Shown piece by piece: positions 1 through 14,829 of a stretch of DNA of 64,000 nt. The position numbers and the translations under genes were made by a program. Each line of letters begins with the position of its first letter. Positions within the stretch are counted from its first letter, which is position 1. The notes beneath the pieces are model-generated. The model saw only the letters and a program-made list of their open reading frames with translations, made no database searches and was not told the origin of the DNA. This DNA comes from Diphasiastrum complanatum. Lineage: Eukaryota; Streptophyta; Lycopodiopsida; Lycopodiales; Lycopodiaceae. Location of the stretch: positions 1 through 64,000 of the forward strand of contig MU832265.1 in NCBI GenBank assembly GCA_029204225.1, given 5' to 3'.

Positions 1-330
1 GTAGACTTTGCGGATCGTCCCCGGTGGTGTAGATCGACATCCTGATCTTTGATAGGTCTGTGGCGATCTCGTGTCTTGACACTATATGGCCGAGAATCAA
101 AACATGTGTAACCCAAAGTTGACATTTTTCTGGATTCAAGGAGATCTAAAAATTGCGGCATTTTTTGTAGCACCTTCTCCAAATTGGATAAGTGTTATGA
201 GTCTGGTCCATGCACGCACAGATCGTCTAAGAAAATTTCCAAATTTTTTTGCAAATACTCTTTGAATGCCACCTGCATGACATGCTGGAAAGTGCTTGGG
301 GCAAATTGTGAGTCCTCAATCACCTCATCG
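1..330 (-). pseudogene. Ty3/gypsy reverse transcriptase fragment
   Basis: Read on the minus strand from about 330 downwards, broken frames spell the central part of a gypsy reverse transcriptase. It starts with an APSTFQHVMQVAFKEYL block (family form NAPATFQ), then a degraded FLDDxxVxG catalytic segment, a HLxxLEKVLQKC-like stretch, and KCQLWVTHVLILGHIVS (family form KCxFxxxxxxFLGHxVS). Frames shift between these blocks, so it cannot be functional. It belongs to the same minus-strand element as the PBS at 927-947 and the LTR at 949-1756. RT lies only about 600 bases from the PBS, so most of gag and protease is deleted. The element continues beyond the window edge. Confidence 0.75.
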
Positions 331-720
331 ACATTGAGAAGCTCCTCTCGAAGATCCTTGATCTTCGTCAAGATGGATAAGAAGTCTGATAAGGGCTTCT
401 CTTCTGTTGAACAATCCGGAGGTTAAACGGGCAAAAATGTCGTATCGTGCGATGTTGCATTGCACAAATGGAAGAATCTATGTGTCAGTCTCAGATTTTG
501 CTTTAGGATTGGACACTCGTTCGTTGTATGGTTTTGCGTGCACATTGAACACCATACATTCTCCAATCGTGGATACTGTAGCTGGGTTCCGGTTGATGTG
601 GCATTGCTGCTATAGCTCCTTGTAAGGCTTTTAGTTTCTAATCAAACAGCGTCGTAAGTTGTTCCATCTGCTGTTTGTGTAATTTTGTCATTTGATCCAA
701 CAACAGTTCTGTGGATAGAG
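331..720 (-). pseudogene. Degenerate gag-like segment joined to gypsy RT
   Basis: On the minus strand this stretch reads as short hydrophilic helical pieces, including MEQLTTLFD-KLKALQGAIAAM near 620-690 and IKDLREELLNVDEVIED near 310-350. The second resembles the IKDLxxxLxxxGExIxDxDL helix of retroelement gag proteins. It passes straight into the RT block at about 330, so gag and RT are fused by an internal deletion. Several stops and frame changes are present. The gag assignment rests on position and one short motif. Confidence 0.35.
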
Positions 721-926
721 CGGGTTATTCGGCTAGTTGGTTTGGGTTTCAAGCCCTTAGAGGTTGTTTAGAGCCTCCTCTACCCTCTCACACCTCCTCC
801 GCTAGCTGTGAATAGTCCAAACACAAAAAAATACAGAAAACTAACTCTAAACTCCCAAAAATCTACCTAAAACTACTCTAAAAAGCAAGAAATAGCTAAA
901 ATGCAGCTACACTAGTTAGTGGAAAC

Positions 927-947
927 CTATCCCCGGCAACGGTGCCA
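927..947 (-). other. Primer binding site, tRNA-Asp type
   Basis: On the minus strand the sequence reads TGGCACCGTTGCCGGGGATAG, one base different from the usual tRNA-Asp PBS (TGGCGCCGTTGCCGGGGA) of many plant gypsy elements. It lies one base inside the LTR end at 949, the expected position for minus-strand DNA priming. Confidence 0.85.
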
Positions 948-948
948 C

Positions 949-1756
949 TGTAGGGTCTTCGATCCAACGTTGTAATAGCCGTCCTGCCTGTCAACAAGGG
1001 TTAGTTCACTGGATAGGCACCTAACTATGCATAGATGCGACTTTTAGATAGTTCCCTACTTTTTACCTAACTCTACTTCCACTAACACTACTCATACTAA
1101 CTCTACTCTCCCTAAACTAACTTCATCATGATTGTTGGTGAAAGGGAAGGGTAGAATAGAAGAGAAAGAAGGAGATGAGAGATGGAGTTGAGGGGGAGGT
1201 TAACTCAAAAGCTCAAGGTGCATGCTAATGGAGAAGCCATAATTATTAAAACAACAACATAGAAATGGAAACAATTAGAAACACACAACAAAAAGCATTA
1301 GCATGAGTGCTTAGCAAATGAGGATGCTTGGTTTTCCAAATTGGTAGAGTTTCCTCCTTCTCATTAAGCATGGAAATAGAGTACAAATGGTGCCTTTTTA
1401 TAAAATGGGGAAGGCCCTTGCCCCAAAATCCTATTGACTAAAATTTACATTGATCCTGTCCATTCATCTTGGACCCAACTTGATCCAAGGGTTCACAAAA
1501 AGTACATTGAAATCCACAAGATTCATGTGAGTCCCAAATTGGACCCAACTCTAAAAAAGTAATCTCTAAGTTTAAAATTGACTTTGGGCCTCAAGTTTTA
1601 TTTTACTTACAAAGGTCCCAAGTCTATTATTTTATTTACAACTTATTTTGCGTGCTCATTGGTCCATGGGCTTACATGAGCAGGATGCCATGCCCTCGCA
1701 ACACATTTCATTGGATGATTTTATTTATTTACACTTCGTCGGGAATACCCCGAACA
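949..1756 (-). repeat. Gypsy 5' LTR
   Basis: On the minus strand this 808-bp block begins TGTTCGGGGTATTCCC and ends CCCTACA, giving TG...CA ends, and is followed by a one-base spacer and the tRNA-Asp PBS. A second copy of its 3' 218 bp lies at 55848-56065 on the plus strand, confirming a dispersed LTR. The outer end abuts copia RT coding sequence at 1757, so the element inserted into an older copia. The partner LTR is outside the window. Confidence 0.8.
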
Positions 1757-2734
1757 GTTGCTGAAGAGCAACGTATCATCCACGTATAAGGTGATGCTAG
1801 TGAAGGATTGCTACACTGACTTGGAATAGACGTTGCAATCATCAGTGCTTGGTTTGAATCCTTGTTCGATGAGGAATGTGTTGATCCTCTGAAACCAAGC
1901 TCTGACAAATTGTTTTAAGCCGTAAAGTGCTTTGTGGAGTTTACAAACATGATTCTTCATACCTTCTAGAATGTATCCTTTGAGCTGGATCATGTGAATG
2001 TCTTCCTGTATAACTCCATTTAGATAGGTTGTTTGTACATCAAGTTGATGTAATTCAAGGTCGGCAGCTACAACATAAGACAAGAGTGTTCGGATTGACG
2101 AATGCTTGACTATTGGACTGAAAGTCTCGCTGTAGTCGACGTTGGGGATCTGAGTGAATCCTCGTGCTACCAGTCTTGCCTTCCTTCAATCAATTGCTCC
2201 ATTGGCATTGTATTTGATCTTAAAGATCCATTTGCAATCAATGATATTGGAGCCTATAGGAGCTTCGACTAGTGACCATGTTTGGTTCTTGATCAGAGAG
2301 GAATACTCTATCTCCAGAGCTTCTCTCCAGAGACCAGAGTCTAGTTGGTTGAGTGCCTCTTCGACTGTCATCGGTTCCTGTATCAAGAGACATGCAGACT
2401 CAGGAGTATACCTTGTGGACTGTGCGCACTCGGCTTGATCTTCTGGGAGGATTCGACTGATGAACCACTCCTGGGACTTGTTGCTGGGTAGCAGCAATGT
2501 CTTCATCTGATTCGTTGTTAAAAAGTGAGTCAACAATGGACACACCTAAGCCAGAAGCTCAGACAATCGTGTTAATGGCAGGTGATGAAGGTTCTCCTAG
2601 AGCAATATCCTTGTCTTTGATGTCGACGAACTGATCATCAATAAATACTGTATCCCGGCTATACAAGATTTTCTGGGTATCATGATCATACAGCTTGTAT
2701 GTATTATCAGATGAAGTATATCTGATTCCAAGTA

Positions 2735-2735
<1 letters not shown>
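1757..2735 (-). pseudogene. Ty1/copia integrase tail and RT fragment
   Basis: Three minus-strand pieces are in copia order. From 2735 to 2550 is the integrase C-terminal region, with SRDTVFIDDQF (family form SRDVxFxE). From 2545 to 2186 is the RT start, with a CKWIFKIKYNANG block. From 2083 to 1811 is an RT palm segment with LHQLDVQTTYLNGVIQEDI and LYGLKQFVRAW; a decayed YVDD (LYVDDTLL) follows near 1770-1790. Frame breaks separate the pieces. The gypsy LTR cuts it at 1756/1757, and at 2735 it meets LTR sequence from a copia family across a shared stretch (tccaagtacagact), which suggests microhomology joining. Confidence 0.85.
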
Positions 2736-7141
<4,406 letters not shown>

Positions 7142-7925
7142 TATTATGGAAGGAGCGAGGCAGAGTCACCTGAATGTATTATGGAAGGAGAGGCAGAAGC
7201 CATTCTACCCGGTAAGGATTTTCAAAAAAATTTGGGCGAGGCCCGGACGGGCCGAGCCTAAATATTTTTGGAAAGCCGAACCGGGCAGAATGGCCTTTGC
7301 CCGGCTCCTTCTATTGCTTAATGGATACCTGAAATTTTTTCAGAAGCACATTACAAAGCATAATAGGCAGGTTTTGTTTGACTGACCAACACAAATGTGC
7401 CACGTGGCAATTGTATGGAATCCGTACGGACGGGCACAGACAGGCAGAAAAAAAAAACAGAATCTGCCTTTGAAAATAAATGCATGCATTTTCTGCTTTT
7501 TAATTTATTTGAAAATGGGCATAATATGCCACAGGTATCCATTACGTATTATGGAAGGAGCCGGGCAGAGGCCATTCTGCCCGGTAAGGGTTTCCAAAAA
7601 AGTTTGGGCGAGGCCCAGAGGGGCCGATCCTAAATTTTTTTGGAAAGCCGGACTGGGCAGAATGGCCTTTGCCCGGCTCATTCCATTGCGTAATGGATAC
7701 CTGAAATTTTTCAGAAGCACATTACGAAGCATAATAGGCACGTTTGACTTTGACTAACCAACACAAAAATGTGCCACATGGCAGTCATATGGAATCCGTA
7801 CGGACGGGCACAGACAGGTAGAAAAAAAGTGCAGAATCCGCCTTTCAAAATAACACACATTTTATGCTTTTTAATTTATTTGAAAATGGGCATAATATGC
7901 ATGAGGTGTCCATTACGTCCATGTA
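7142..7925. repeat. Tandem duplication (period about 376 bp) containing a foldback element
   Basis: The block beginning ATTATGGAAGGAG occurs at 7142 (followed by a 30-bp repeat of itself), 7172 and 7548. Copies share the GCCATTCTRCCCGGTAAGG segment, the CAGAAGCACATTAC segment, GGAATCCGTACGGACGGGC and the TTTAATTTATTTGAAAATGG segment. The second copy ends near 7910 with GTGTCCATTACG, the start of a third copy. Small overlapping reading frames here are repeat by-products. Confidence 0.85.
7534..7701. mobile_element. Foldback (MITE-like) palindromic element
   Basis: The 168-bp unit starts GGTATCCATTACG and ends CGTAATGGATACC, and the two halves are inverted copies along nearly their whole length: GAGCCGGGCAGAGGCCATTC on the left answers GAATGGCCTTTGCCCGGCTC on the right, with GGGCGAGGCCC facing GGGCCGATCC at the centre. 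A second, less complete copy occupies about 7172-7329. It encodes no transposase. The MITE label is by structure only. Confidence 0.7.
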
Positions 7926-8226
7926 ACTCCCCAATACTTGTACTTGTGCCAGGGAATACTATACAATGGCAATAGCAACTTACATTCCAATAACATCAAC
8001 TTGGAGCCTCACGCCCACTTTCTTGCAACACTTACATGACTCCAACACATTGAACCTCATTTACCTTTGCGTGCTTTGTGCACCTTACAAGAGTTTGACT
8101 AAGTTCTATCACACTAAATCAATCAGCAATTCAATGGTCAAAATCAATTTGGGATGCCAAAGGAGCCTAGATGACCAAATCGGACCCTTCAACACACTAT
8201 GCTACCAAGTAGATTGGTGGGCACGA

Positions 8227-8707
8227 CCACTGTGACCAGAATCCAGCCGGCGCCAAGTTCCTATGGCTAAAAATCTTTGATCGGTTCTAGCGGAGTCCAA
8301 AGAGCTCAGATCAATGTGCAATCACCTCCCACGATCTAGGCATGATTAAAGGAAGCCTGGGGATCAATAAAATCTAGAGAGAGAAAATAACTTTCTAGAA
8401 AGAGAAAATCCTAGAGAGGGAAAAACGTGCTTTACCAGCTTGGATAGAGTGCTTGGTATGAGGGGGGGTGCCGAATCACACCAACACTATAGGGGAGTGC
8501 GGGTTGCGACTCAGGACGAGCTCCAACCAAGTCTCAGCCTCCCTTGCTGGAATGTTGTCATGGCTCTCGCCTTGGCATCTAGCGCCCCGGAGACTAGGAT
8601 CTGTCACACACTTGAAATGTAACCTTCTCAGATTTATCAATAAAGTGAGATTTTCCTCAAACTGACTTTGATTACCTTCTGGGTTTCAGTGTTCGGTAAA
8701 AGCGCCA
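8227..8707 (+). repeat. Dispersed LTR-like segment S, copy 1
   Basis: This 481-bp segment (from CCACTGTGACCAGAATCC to TTCGGTAAAAGCGCCA) has an inverted copy at 25073-25559. It contains several TCTAGA-type purine/pyrimidine stretches and an AATAAA near its 3' end, like an LTR R/U5 region. It passes directly into copia pol at 8708 with no PBS or gag between. No target-site duplication is visible. It may be an LTR or leader fragment of an unidentified element. Confidence 0.7.
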
Positions 8708-11700
8708 TGATGTCCATATTTTCTTCAACAAGCTTCAAAGGAGAAGATCCTTGGTGGATTGACTCGGGTGCTAGTTCACACATGACTAGTAAAAGGGAGT
8801 TTTTCTCTTCTCTCTTATCTTATGATGGACCTATAAAGTCTATCTATACAGCAAATGATGAAGCTTGTAAGATTGAAGGAGTTGGTAGCATTCCCCTTTG
8901 CTTAGGATCTTCCAAAAAGATCAACATAGAAGGTGTTTTGTACATTCCTACAATAACAAAGAATCTACTAAGTGTTGGCCAAATGGTAGACAATGGTTTC
9001 AATGTTGACTTTGCTTCAAATGAATGTTTCATCAAGAAGAAGGGTAAGATAGTGGCTAAGGGCACTAGACTTGGCAAACTTTATAAGCTGGATGCATTTG
9101 TGGATACTAATGTTGTCATGTTGGCCGAGAAGAGCAAGATATCTACCTTTACTTTATGGCACAAAAGACTTGGACATGTCAACTCGGGTTCCATGGAGGC
9201 TATGATCAAGGAGGAGTATGCTTTAGGCCTACCAAGGTCTATTGGGAAGGAAGACAAGGTTTGTGAAGCTTGTGCCTTATCCAAGGCACATAAGAAGGTG
9301 TTTCCTAACTCCATCACAAAGTCATCTCATCCTCTTGAACTCATACACTCGGATGTGCACATTGCTAGCACCAAATCTAATGGAGGTTCATCCATGTTTT
9401 TAACCTTCATTGATGACTACTCAAGATATTGTTGGGTGTTCTTACTTTCCTTCAAGTCTCAAGTATTTGATACTTTTGTAAAGTTCAAGTTGTTTGTGGA
9501 AAAGCATCATAATCATAGCATCAAGATTCTTAGAAGTGACAATGGTGGAGAATTCATCTCCAATGAGTTCAAGGCCTTTTGTGAGGAGGAAGGGATCAAG
9601 AAAGAGACTTCTTGTCCTTACACTCCTCAAAAAAATGGAGTTGCTGAAAGAAGGAATAGAACATTATGTGAATGTTCTAAGGCTTTAAGATTAGATGCTT
9701 GTTTGCCCAAATCCTTTTGGGGTGAGTCTCTTGTATGTGCAAACTACTTGATGAATAGGGTGTCTTGCAAAGCAATTGAAGGCAAAACTCCTTATGAGAT
9801 GTTGTATGGAAAGAAACCCAATCTTAATCACTTGAAAGTTTTTGGGTGTATATGTTATGTGCATGTGCCATTGGAAACAAGAACCAAGGAGGATCCATCT
9901 TCCACAAGAGGGATCATGCTTGGATATGCAAGCTCAAGCAAGGGCTACCCATCCTTGAACAAATTTGTTGTTTCAAGGGATGTCATCTTTGATGAACATC
10001 ATATGCATATGCTTGAAGAAGGCTCAAGTGCTCCAACAATCAAGAAGGAGATGGCCGAGGATCAAGATCTTGGTTTTGAGGAGGAGCTCGTGGAGGAGCA
10101 AGCACCAAACCCACCTATCACACCAAGGAGATCTTCAAGGGCAAAAGTGGAGCCATCAAGTCTCACATATCAAGGCAAAGGACAGCAAGTTGAGGGTATC
10201 TCGTCCACTTCTTATGCTTTATCTAGTTTTGAAGAACCGTCTAATGTTGAAGATGCATTGAACTCCAAAGAATGGTATAAAGCTATGTTGGATGAGTATG
10301 ATGCCTTGATTGAGAATGAAACTTGGTTGCTTGTTGAGAGACCTCAAAGGAATGTAATAGGATGCAAGTGGGTCTTCAAGCTTAAGTTGAATGCAAATGG
10401 GAGTGTTAACAAACATAAAGCAAGATTAGTTGCAAAAGGTTATGCTCAAGAGAGAGGGATAGACTATGAGGAAACTTTTGCACCCGTGGCCAAGATGGTC
10501 ACAATAAGACTAATCATTGCAATTGCATCACATTTTGGATGGATTCTATGTCAAATGGATGTCTCTAATGCTTTCTTGAATGGTTTTTTGGAAGAGGATA
10601 TCTATATGGAGCAGCCACAAGGGTTCATCAAGCATGGAATGGAGAACAAAGTATGCCATCTCCAAAGAAGCATCTATGGCTTGAAGCAAGCCTCGAGATC
10701 TTGGAATTCAAGACTACATTGCTATCTTATTTCACTTTCTTTTGTTCAAAGTGAATATGATCCTACTCTTTACATTAAGTTTGATGATGTTGGTATTTTA
10801 CTTTTACTCATTTATGTAGATGACATCATCATTAGTGGAAATAGTGTTGATGGTATTGAAAAAATCAAGATAGATCTATCCTTAGAGTTCAAGATGGTAG
10901 ATCTAGGGTGTCTTCACTTCATGTTAGGCATAGAAGTACTTAGAGGGTCTGATTTTATCTTTATAAGTCAAGTAAACTATGCTCAAAGTCTTTTGAAGAA
11001 GTTTAAGATGGAAGTATGCAAAAGTGTTGACACATCAATGGAGCAAGATGTAAAAGTGCCAAATGAAGATGATGAAAGATCCTTCATGGACATCACTTTG
11101 TTTAGGCAACTTATAGGTTCCTTAATGTGGATCACTATAACTAGACCAGATCTTAGCTTTAGTGTATGTAGGTTGAGCCAATCCATGCAAAAGCCATTGA
11201 ATATCCATTGGAAAAAGGCTAAGAGGATTCTAAGATACATCTCGGGTACATTGGATTTTGGGATTCTATATAGAGGAGATGTGATTAACCTTCATGCATT
11301 TAGTGATTCAGATTTTGCAGGGGACAAGAGGGATAGGAAATCAACAAGTGCCTATTCAACTTTCATAGGAGAAGGTGTGGTTTCATGGCTTTCAAAAAAG
11401 CAAGAAACTATATCTCTATCTTCAACCGAGGCCGAGTACAAAGCTTTGACAACCACTACAAAGGAGGTACTTTGGATCAAGAGATTACTGGTGGAACTAA
11501 AGATCATGGATTAAGAGGAGGCACCAATCATCTACAATGACAATATATCAGCCCAACACCTTGCATCTAACCCAATCTTCCATGCAAGATCTAAGCACAT
11601 TGAGATATGCCATCACTTTGTGAGAGAAATGGTGCAAGCCAAGGAGATTGCTTTGGAGCATGTTCCAAGCAATGAATGTGTAGCTGATCTACTTACTAAA

Positions 11701-11778
11701 CCACTTCAAAAGACACCTTTTATGAAGTTCAGATCATCACTTGGAGTGATTAGTAAAGCAATGATTGAACCAAGCTAG
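8707..11778 (+). pseudogene. Ty1/copia Pol polyprotein lacking gag, one internal stop
   Basis: The best-preserved polyprotein in the window. In order: aspartic protease WWIDSGASSHMT (DSGA at 8761), GAG-pre-integrase LWHKRLGHVN with the CxxC zinc knot (9157-9300), integrase core with HSDV, RSDNGGEF and the GVAERRNRT glutamate (9346-9660), RT with CKWVFKLKLNANG, QMDVSNAFLNGFLEEDIYM and YVDD (10813-10824), and RNase H with DSDFAGD and SSTEAEYKAL. A single TAA at 11512-11514 stops an open frame that otherwise continues to TAG at 11776-11778, through TKPLQKTPF. The first ATG is at 8707, right at the junction with segment S; gag is absent. Protease, integrase, RT and RNase H residues all look intact, so decay is recent. 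It needs gag and priming functions in trans. Confidence 0.95.
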
Positions 11779-11780
11779 AT

Positions 11781-11792
11781 AGTGAGGAGGAG
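11781..11792 (+). other. Polypurine tract of the copia element
   Basis: AGTGAGGAGGAG lies three bases after the pol stop codon and directly before the TGTTAAAA LTR start. This is the expected place and composition for plus-strand priming. Confidence 0.8.
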
Positions 11793-12546
11793 TGTTAAAA
11801 ATTCACAATTCTAGCTTGACTAGTTTTGGTCATATGACTTGTAAATAGTTAGATGGTCATGATGTGGCTTGTCACACGTGACAAATAGCATAGGATTCCA
11901 TTCATAAGGATGTTCTCAAGTAGACCTAAGTGTTAGAACCTTTGGAATGAGTCCAAATTATGCTTAGATACAAGGGAGAAAAAATAGGAGCTATTTTTGG
12001 TAATTTTTGCATTGTTGAGGGATCTCCAAGATTCCAACCCTAACTTGGTAGGGATGAAAGATCCACCAAAATTAGCATTAGGGATAGGTTTAGGGCTACT
12101 CATACCTGCCCAAAACCGTGATGGATCATGTATATATAGGTGATGATATCTCACCAAAATCAATTTCATGTTTTTTCTCTCATAATGGTGCAATTGCTCT
12201 CTATGTTCATAATTGTTTGAGTACTTGTGATTACTAATGATTATAGGATTGAATGTAGGTCTGGTGTACAGTACTCAGACTGTGGGAGGCCATACTTTCA
12301 CACGTGCGAAGCCTTCTTCAAGGATTTGGGCCATTTAGTGAGGTTCACCAACGGGGTTGGCTCAGTTGGTTGGCTTGGCATCCAAAGTTTCTTTGGTCCC
12401 AGGTTCGAGCCTCCCCTTGGAAACCAAGAAGCATTTAGTGAGGTTCAAGCATAGATTTTTGATGGATTTTGATGGTTCAACTTGTGCTAGTCTTATGAAA
12501 TCATAATCTATTGTTTCCCTCATCATTTCAAGTGTTTTAGGTTACA
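11793..12546 (+). repeat. Copia 3' LTR (interrupted by a SINE-like insertion)
   Basis: It begins TGTTAAAAATTCACAATTC right after the polypurine tract and contains a TATATATA box near 12130. The end is near GTTTTAGGTTACA (about 12546). An inverted copy is at 26623-27247 and a direct partial copy at 27248-27514. Compared with those, it carries an extra insertion at 12348-12431. The matching 5' LTR is absent from the window. Confidence 0.8.
12332..12447 (+). mobile_element. tRNA-derived SINE-like insertion with target-site duplication
   Basis: An insert of about 84 bp (12348-12431) is flanked by two identical 16-bp copies of CATTTAGTGAGGTTCA (12332-12347 and 12432-12447). It has a pol III A-box TGGCTCAGTTGG (12358-12369) and B-box GGTTCGAGCC (12402-12411), with tRNA-like spacing. 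The two paralogous LTR copies near 27420 and 26710 have the uninterrupted site. It is very short, little more than a tRNA-like head, and has no A or T tail. It could be a truncated SINE or a retroposed tRNA-like RNA. Confidence 0.85.
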
Positions 12547-12679
12547 CTAAAAACAAAAGTCATTATTTATAAGCAATATAAAGTAAACAAAAGTCCTATA
12601 TTAGATTTTATTTTAATGCTTAATAATAACAATTTTTCTCTCGTAAAGATTACCTGTAGATTATAGACCTTTTACAAAG

Positions 12680-12900
12680 TACATAAAGGAAAAGTCATCA
12701 AAAGTGATATCATTTAGTAGCAGATCAATAAATAGAACTTCTTGAACTTGACATGGAAGCGCGCAATGAAAAGATCAGCAACTGATTGCCATAGAGGGAT
12801 ATAACAATAAAAGAATAAATGTGCAACATCTTCATCTAATGTTTTGCATTTAGAGTAGACATGCGACACGTTACTCCTATAACTGCACAAATGAGAAGAG
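12680..12900 (-). pseudogene. LINE-like C-terminal zinc-knuckle fragment
   Basis: The minus-strand translation contains YSKCKTLDEDVAHLFFYCYI followed by PLWQSVADLF. This matches the layout of the zinc-binding domain that follows RT in many plant LINEs (CxxC...ED..HLFF.C.....W). Only about 60 residues are readable. No LINE RT or endonuclease was found nearby, so it is a 3' remnant at most. Confidence 0.5.
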
Positions 12901-14271
12901 AGAGCTAAAGAATCCTAAGAGAGAAAAGTTTACACTTAGCATGTCTAATTTTATGGGTACGATGGTCTTTCAGAGGTGAGGAGGATTAGGAAGATTTCAC
13001 TTGGCATTGAACCAAGAAAATGTAAAAGTAGACTCTTTAGAAGTAGAGTAGATAGAAGAATAGGATATCTTGTCAGTCTTGTCAAGAGCCTTAAAGTGTC
13101 AGTTGCTATTGCAGTCAGTAGTAGGGGAGGTGGAAAGAAGACCAAGGTCACCATGGGAGAAGGCAAAGAAAAAGAAGTGAGATTCATGGAGGGAAAGGCC
13201 AAGTTTGACCTGGAATTGCGTCAAATTGTAGGAGTAAATGAAGTTCATGATGTGCTCCCAAGTAACAAGACCTTTAGGGGTAAGATTAAGACAAAGTCTT
13301 TTCTCAATCAGTGCAAGGTGTTTAGTGTTGATGGTAATGGCTTTGGAGAACCATAGGGGCTCAAGAGGAAAAATAGAATTTCCACCAATCTTGAACAACG
13401 AAGTGAGGTTTTCTATGGGATGCGCTTGCTTCTACAAGGAGCATGGCATTTGATTGAGCTCAATTTATCCTGGGTATAGCTTTGTTCAACAAATCTTTAT
13501 GTATGAAATGAGACATAGGATTCTAGAATCCTGAAAGTTGACGAGCAGATCGATTAGGATGGAGGTTCACAATTTTGTCTACAGCAAAAGTAGGTTCTGC
13601 CTCAGTCCGGATTGAAGTCTCAATTTTCTATTCTGCAAATAAAGTTATGTATTGAGCATTCTATAGTAGCATCTTGTCTGTTGCAACTTCTTGGGTGCAA
13701 TCGTGCATCAAAGATGCTTCTTTGCTAGTTTCTGTCTTAGGAATGGAAAGGTCTTGATCTACAGAAGGCTGCTAAGGAGCATCGTATTTTGGATGTGGGG
13801 TCGTATCTTCCACTTCATTATTTGATGAGGATGATAGGTTGAGCTCACTTGCTAATGCCAAGTTATCGTCAAAGGTCGCATTTCGCACCTCATTGGAGTC
13901 TAAGGGATTCTCATATGCTTCACTGCAGGAGTGTCTTTGATTTTGCATAGCTAGCTCTAGCAAAGGATTTAGACCTCTAACCTGCTGTATCTGTTCATTT
14001 GTGTACCTCTGTCTATCTTCCTTCTTTTGTTGTTTCCAATCGATATCACACTGTCTTTTTCTGGCCAAAGATCATGTAATCTATCTTCTTGACTAGCTAA
14101 AAAATAAGGTGATTGTATTCTTTACTTTGATAGGAATTTTTAATTTAGCTTCTTTTAGTAGGTTTGTCTATTTGTCAATTGAAGTTTCCGAGGGAGTGGT
14201 TTTTTTGGTGTCATATTTGGATTGACAATCAAAAGGGCTTGCTTTGGGAGATGAACCTATAATTGGCAAGT
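12901..14271. other. Unassigned DNA with two unrecognised open frames
   Basis: Two minus-strand stretches stand out: 13099-13398 (99 codons, hydrophobic/aromatic, no motif recognised) and 13772-14068 (98 codons, very hydrophilic, starting MARKRQCDIDWKQQKKEDRQ, Asn/Ser/Glu-rich). A plus-strand frame at 12976-13356 overlaps the first. None has a recognisable domain, and I cannot tell whether they are remnants of a retroelement or chance frames. Confidence 0.35.
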
Positions 14272-14816
14272 TGTAGAGCCCGTAACTCTTAAGCTACCAT
14301 AGCAGAACTTTCAAAGTCTAAGGAAGGTGATCTGCTTCCAAGTTTCTTGTCACTAGGTGCGTCCATGTTCAGTATGTGGGATTCGAAATAATTCCTGACA
14401 TGGATAGCCGGTTACTCCAGTGTATAAGGTTTGCCTCGTCATTCTAGACTTGGCATGTAATGTAATTAATAATCTTATGAGGGCCCAGACCTATAATTGG
14501 ACATAGGAGCACTTGCATGGTGTTTGACTGCTATAATGCAAGAATGGGAGGTCAATAGCTTATTTTTGGGTTGCATGGGATTCTAAGAAGAATATTCTCT
14601 CCTCACAGGAGATTTATTATGGAAACTCAACCATCTCCCTATTGGATTTTCTGATTCTTGAAGCTAGGATTTCCGCCTCTCTTGCTTTCATTCACCATGG
14701 CTTGGGGGTGAAGTGATTAGGCTATTGACTAGCCATTTTTTGTTGGTTGCTCCATAGTTGTCCTTTTAGTTGCATGCAACAGGATCTAGTCGGATCTTCA
14801 CTTGGCGATTCTTACA
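14272..14816 (+). repeat. LTR, 545 bp, followed by a tRNA-Met PBS
   Basis: It starts TGTAGAGCCCGTAAC, a form common in plant gypsy LTRs, and ends GATTCTTACA one base before a perfect PBS at 14818. No second copy is in the window, so the 5' boundary rests on the TG start alone. Confidence 0.55.
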
Positions 14817-14817
14817 G

Positions 14818-14829
14818 TGGTATCAGAGC
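14818..14829 (+). other. Primer binding site, initiator-tRNA-Met type
   Basis: TGGTATCAGAGC is exactly the standard plant retrotransposon PBS, one base after the LTR end at 14816. It sets the element's orientation as plus strand. Confidence 0.85.

Noticed and set aside
11933-12193. 86-codon minus-strand frame, also seen at 26897-27127
   Set aside because: Antisense to the copia LTR in both places; its conservation reflects the LTR, not a gene.
13099-13398. 99-codon minus-strand frame as a conserved gene
   Set aside because: No recognisable motif, overlapped by a 126-codon frame on the other strand, and no splice or promoter evidence.
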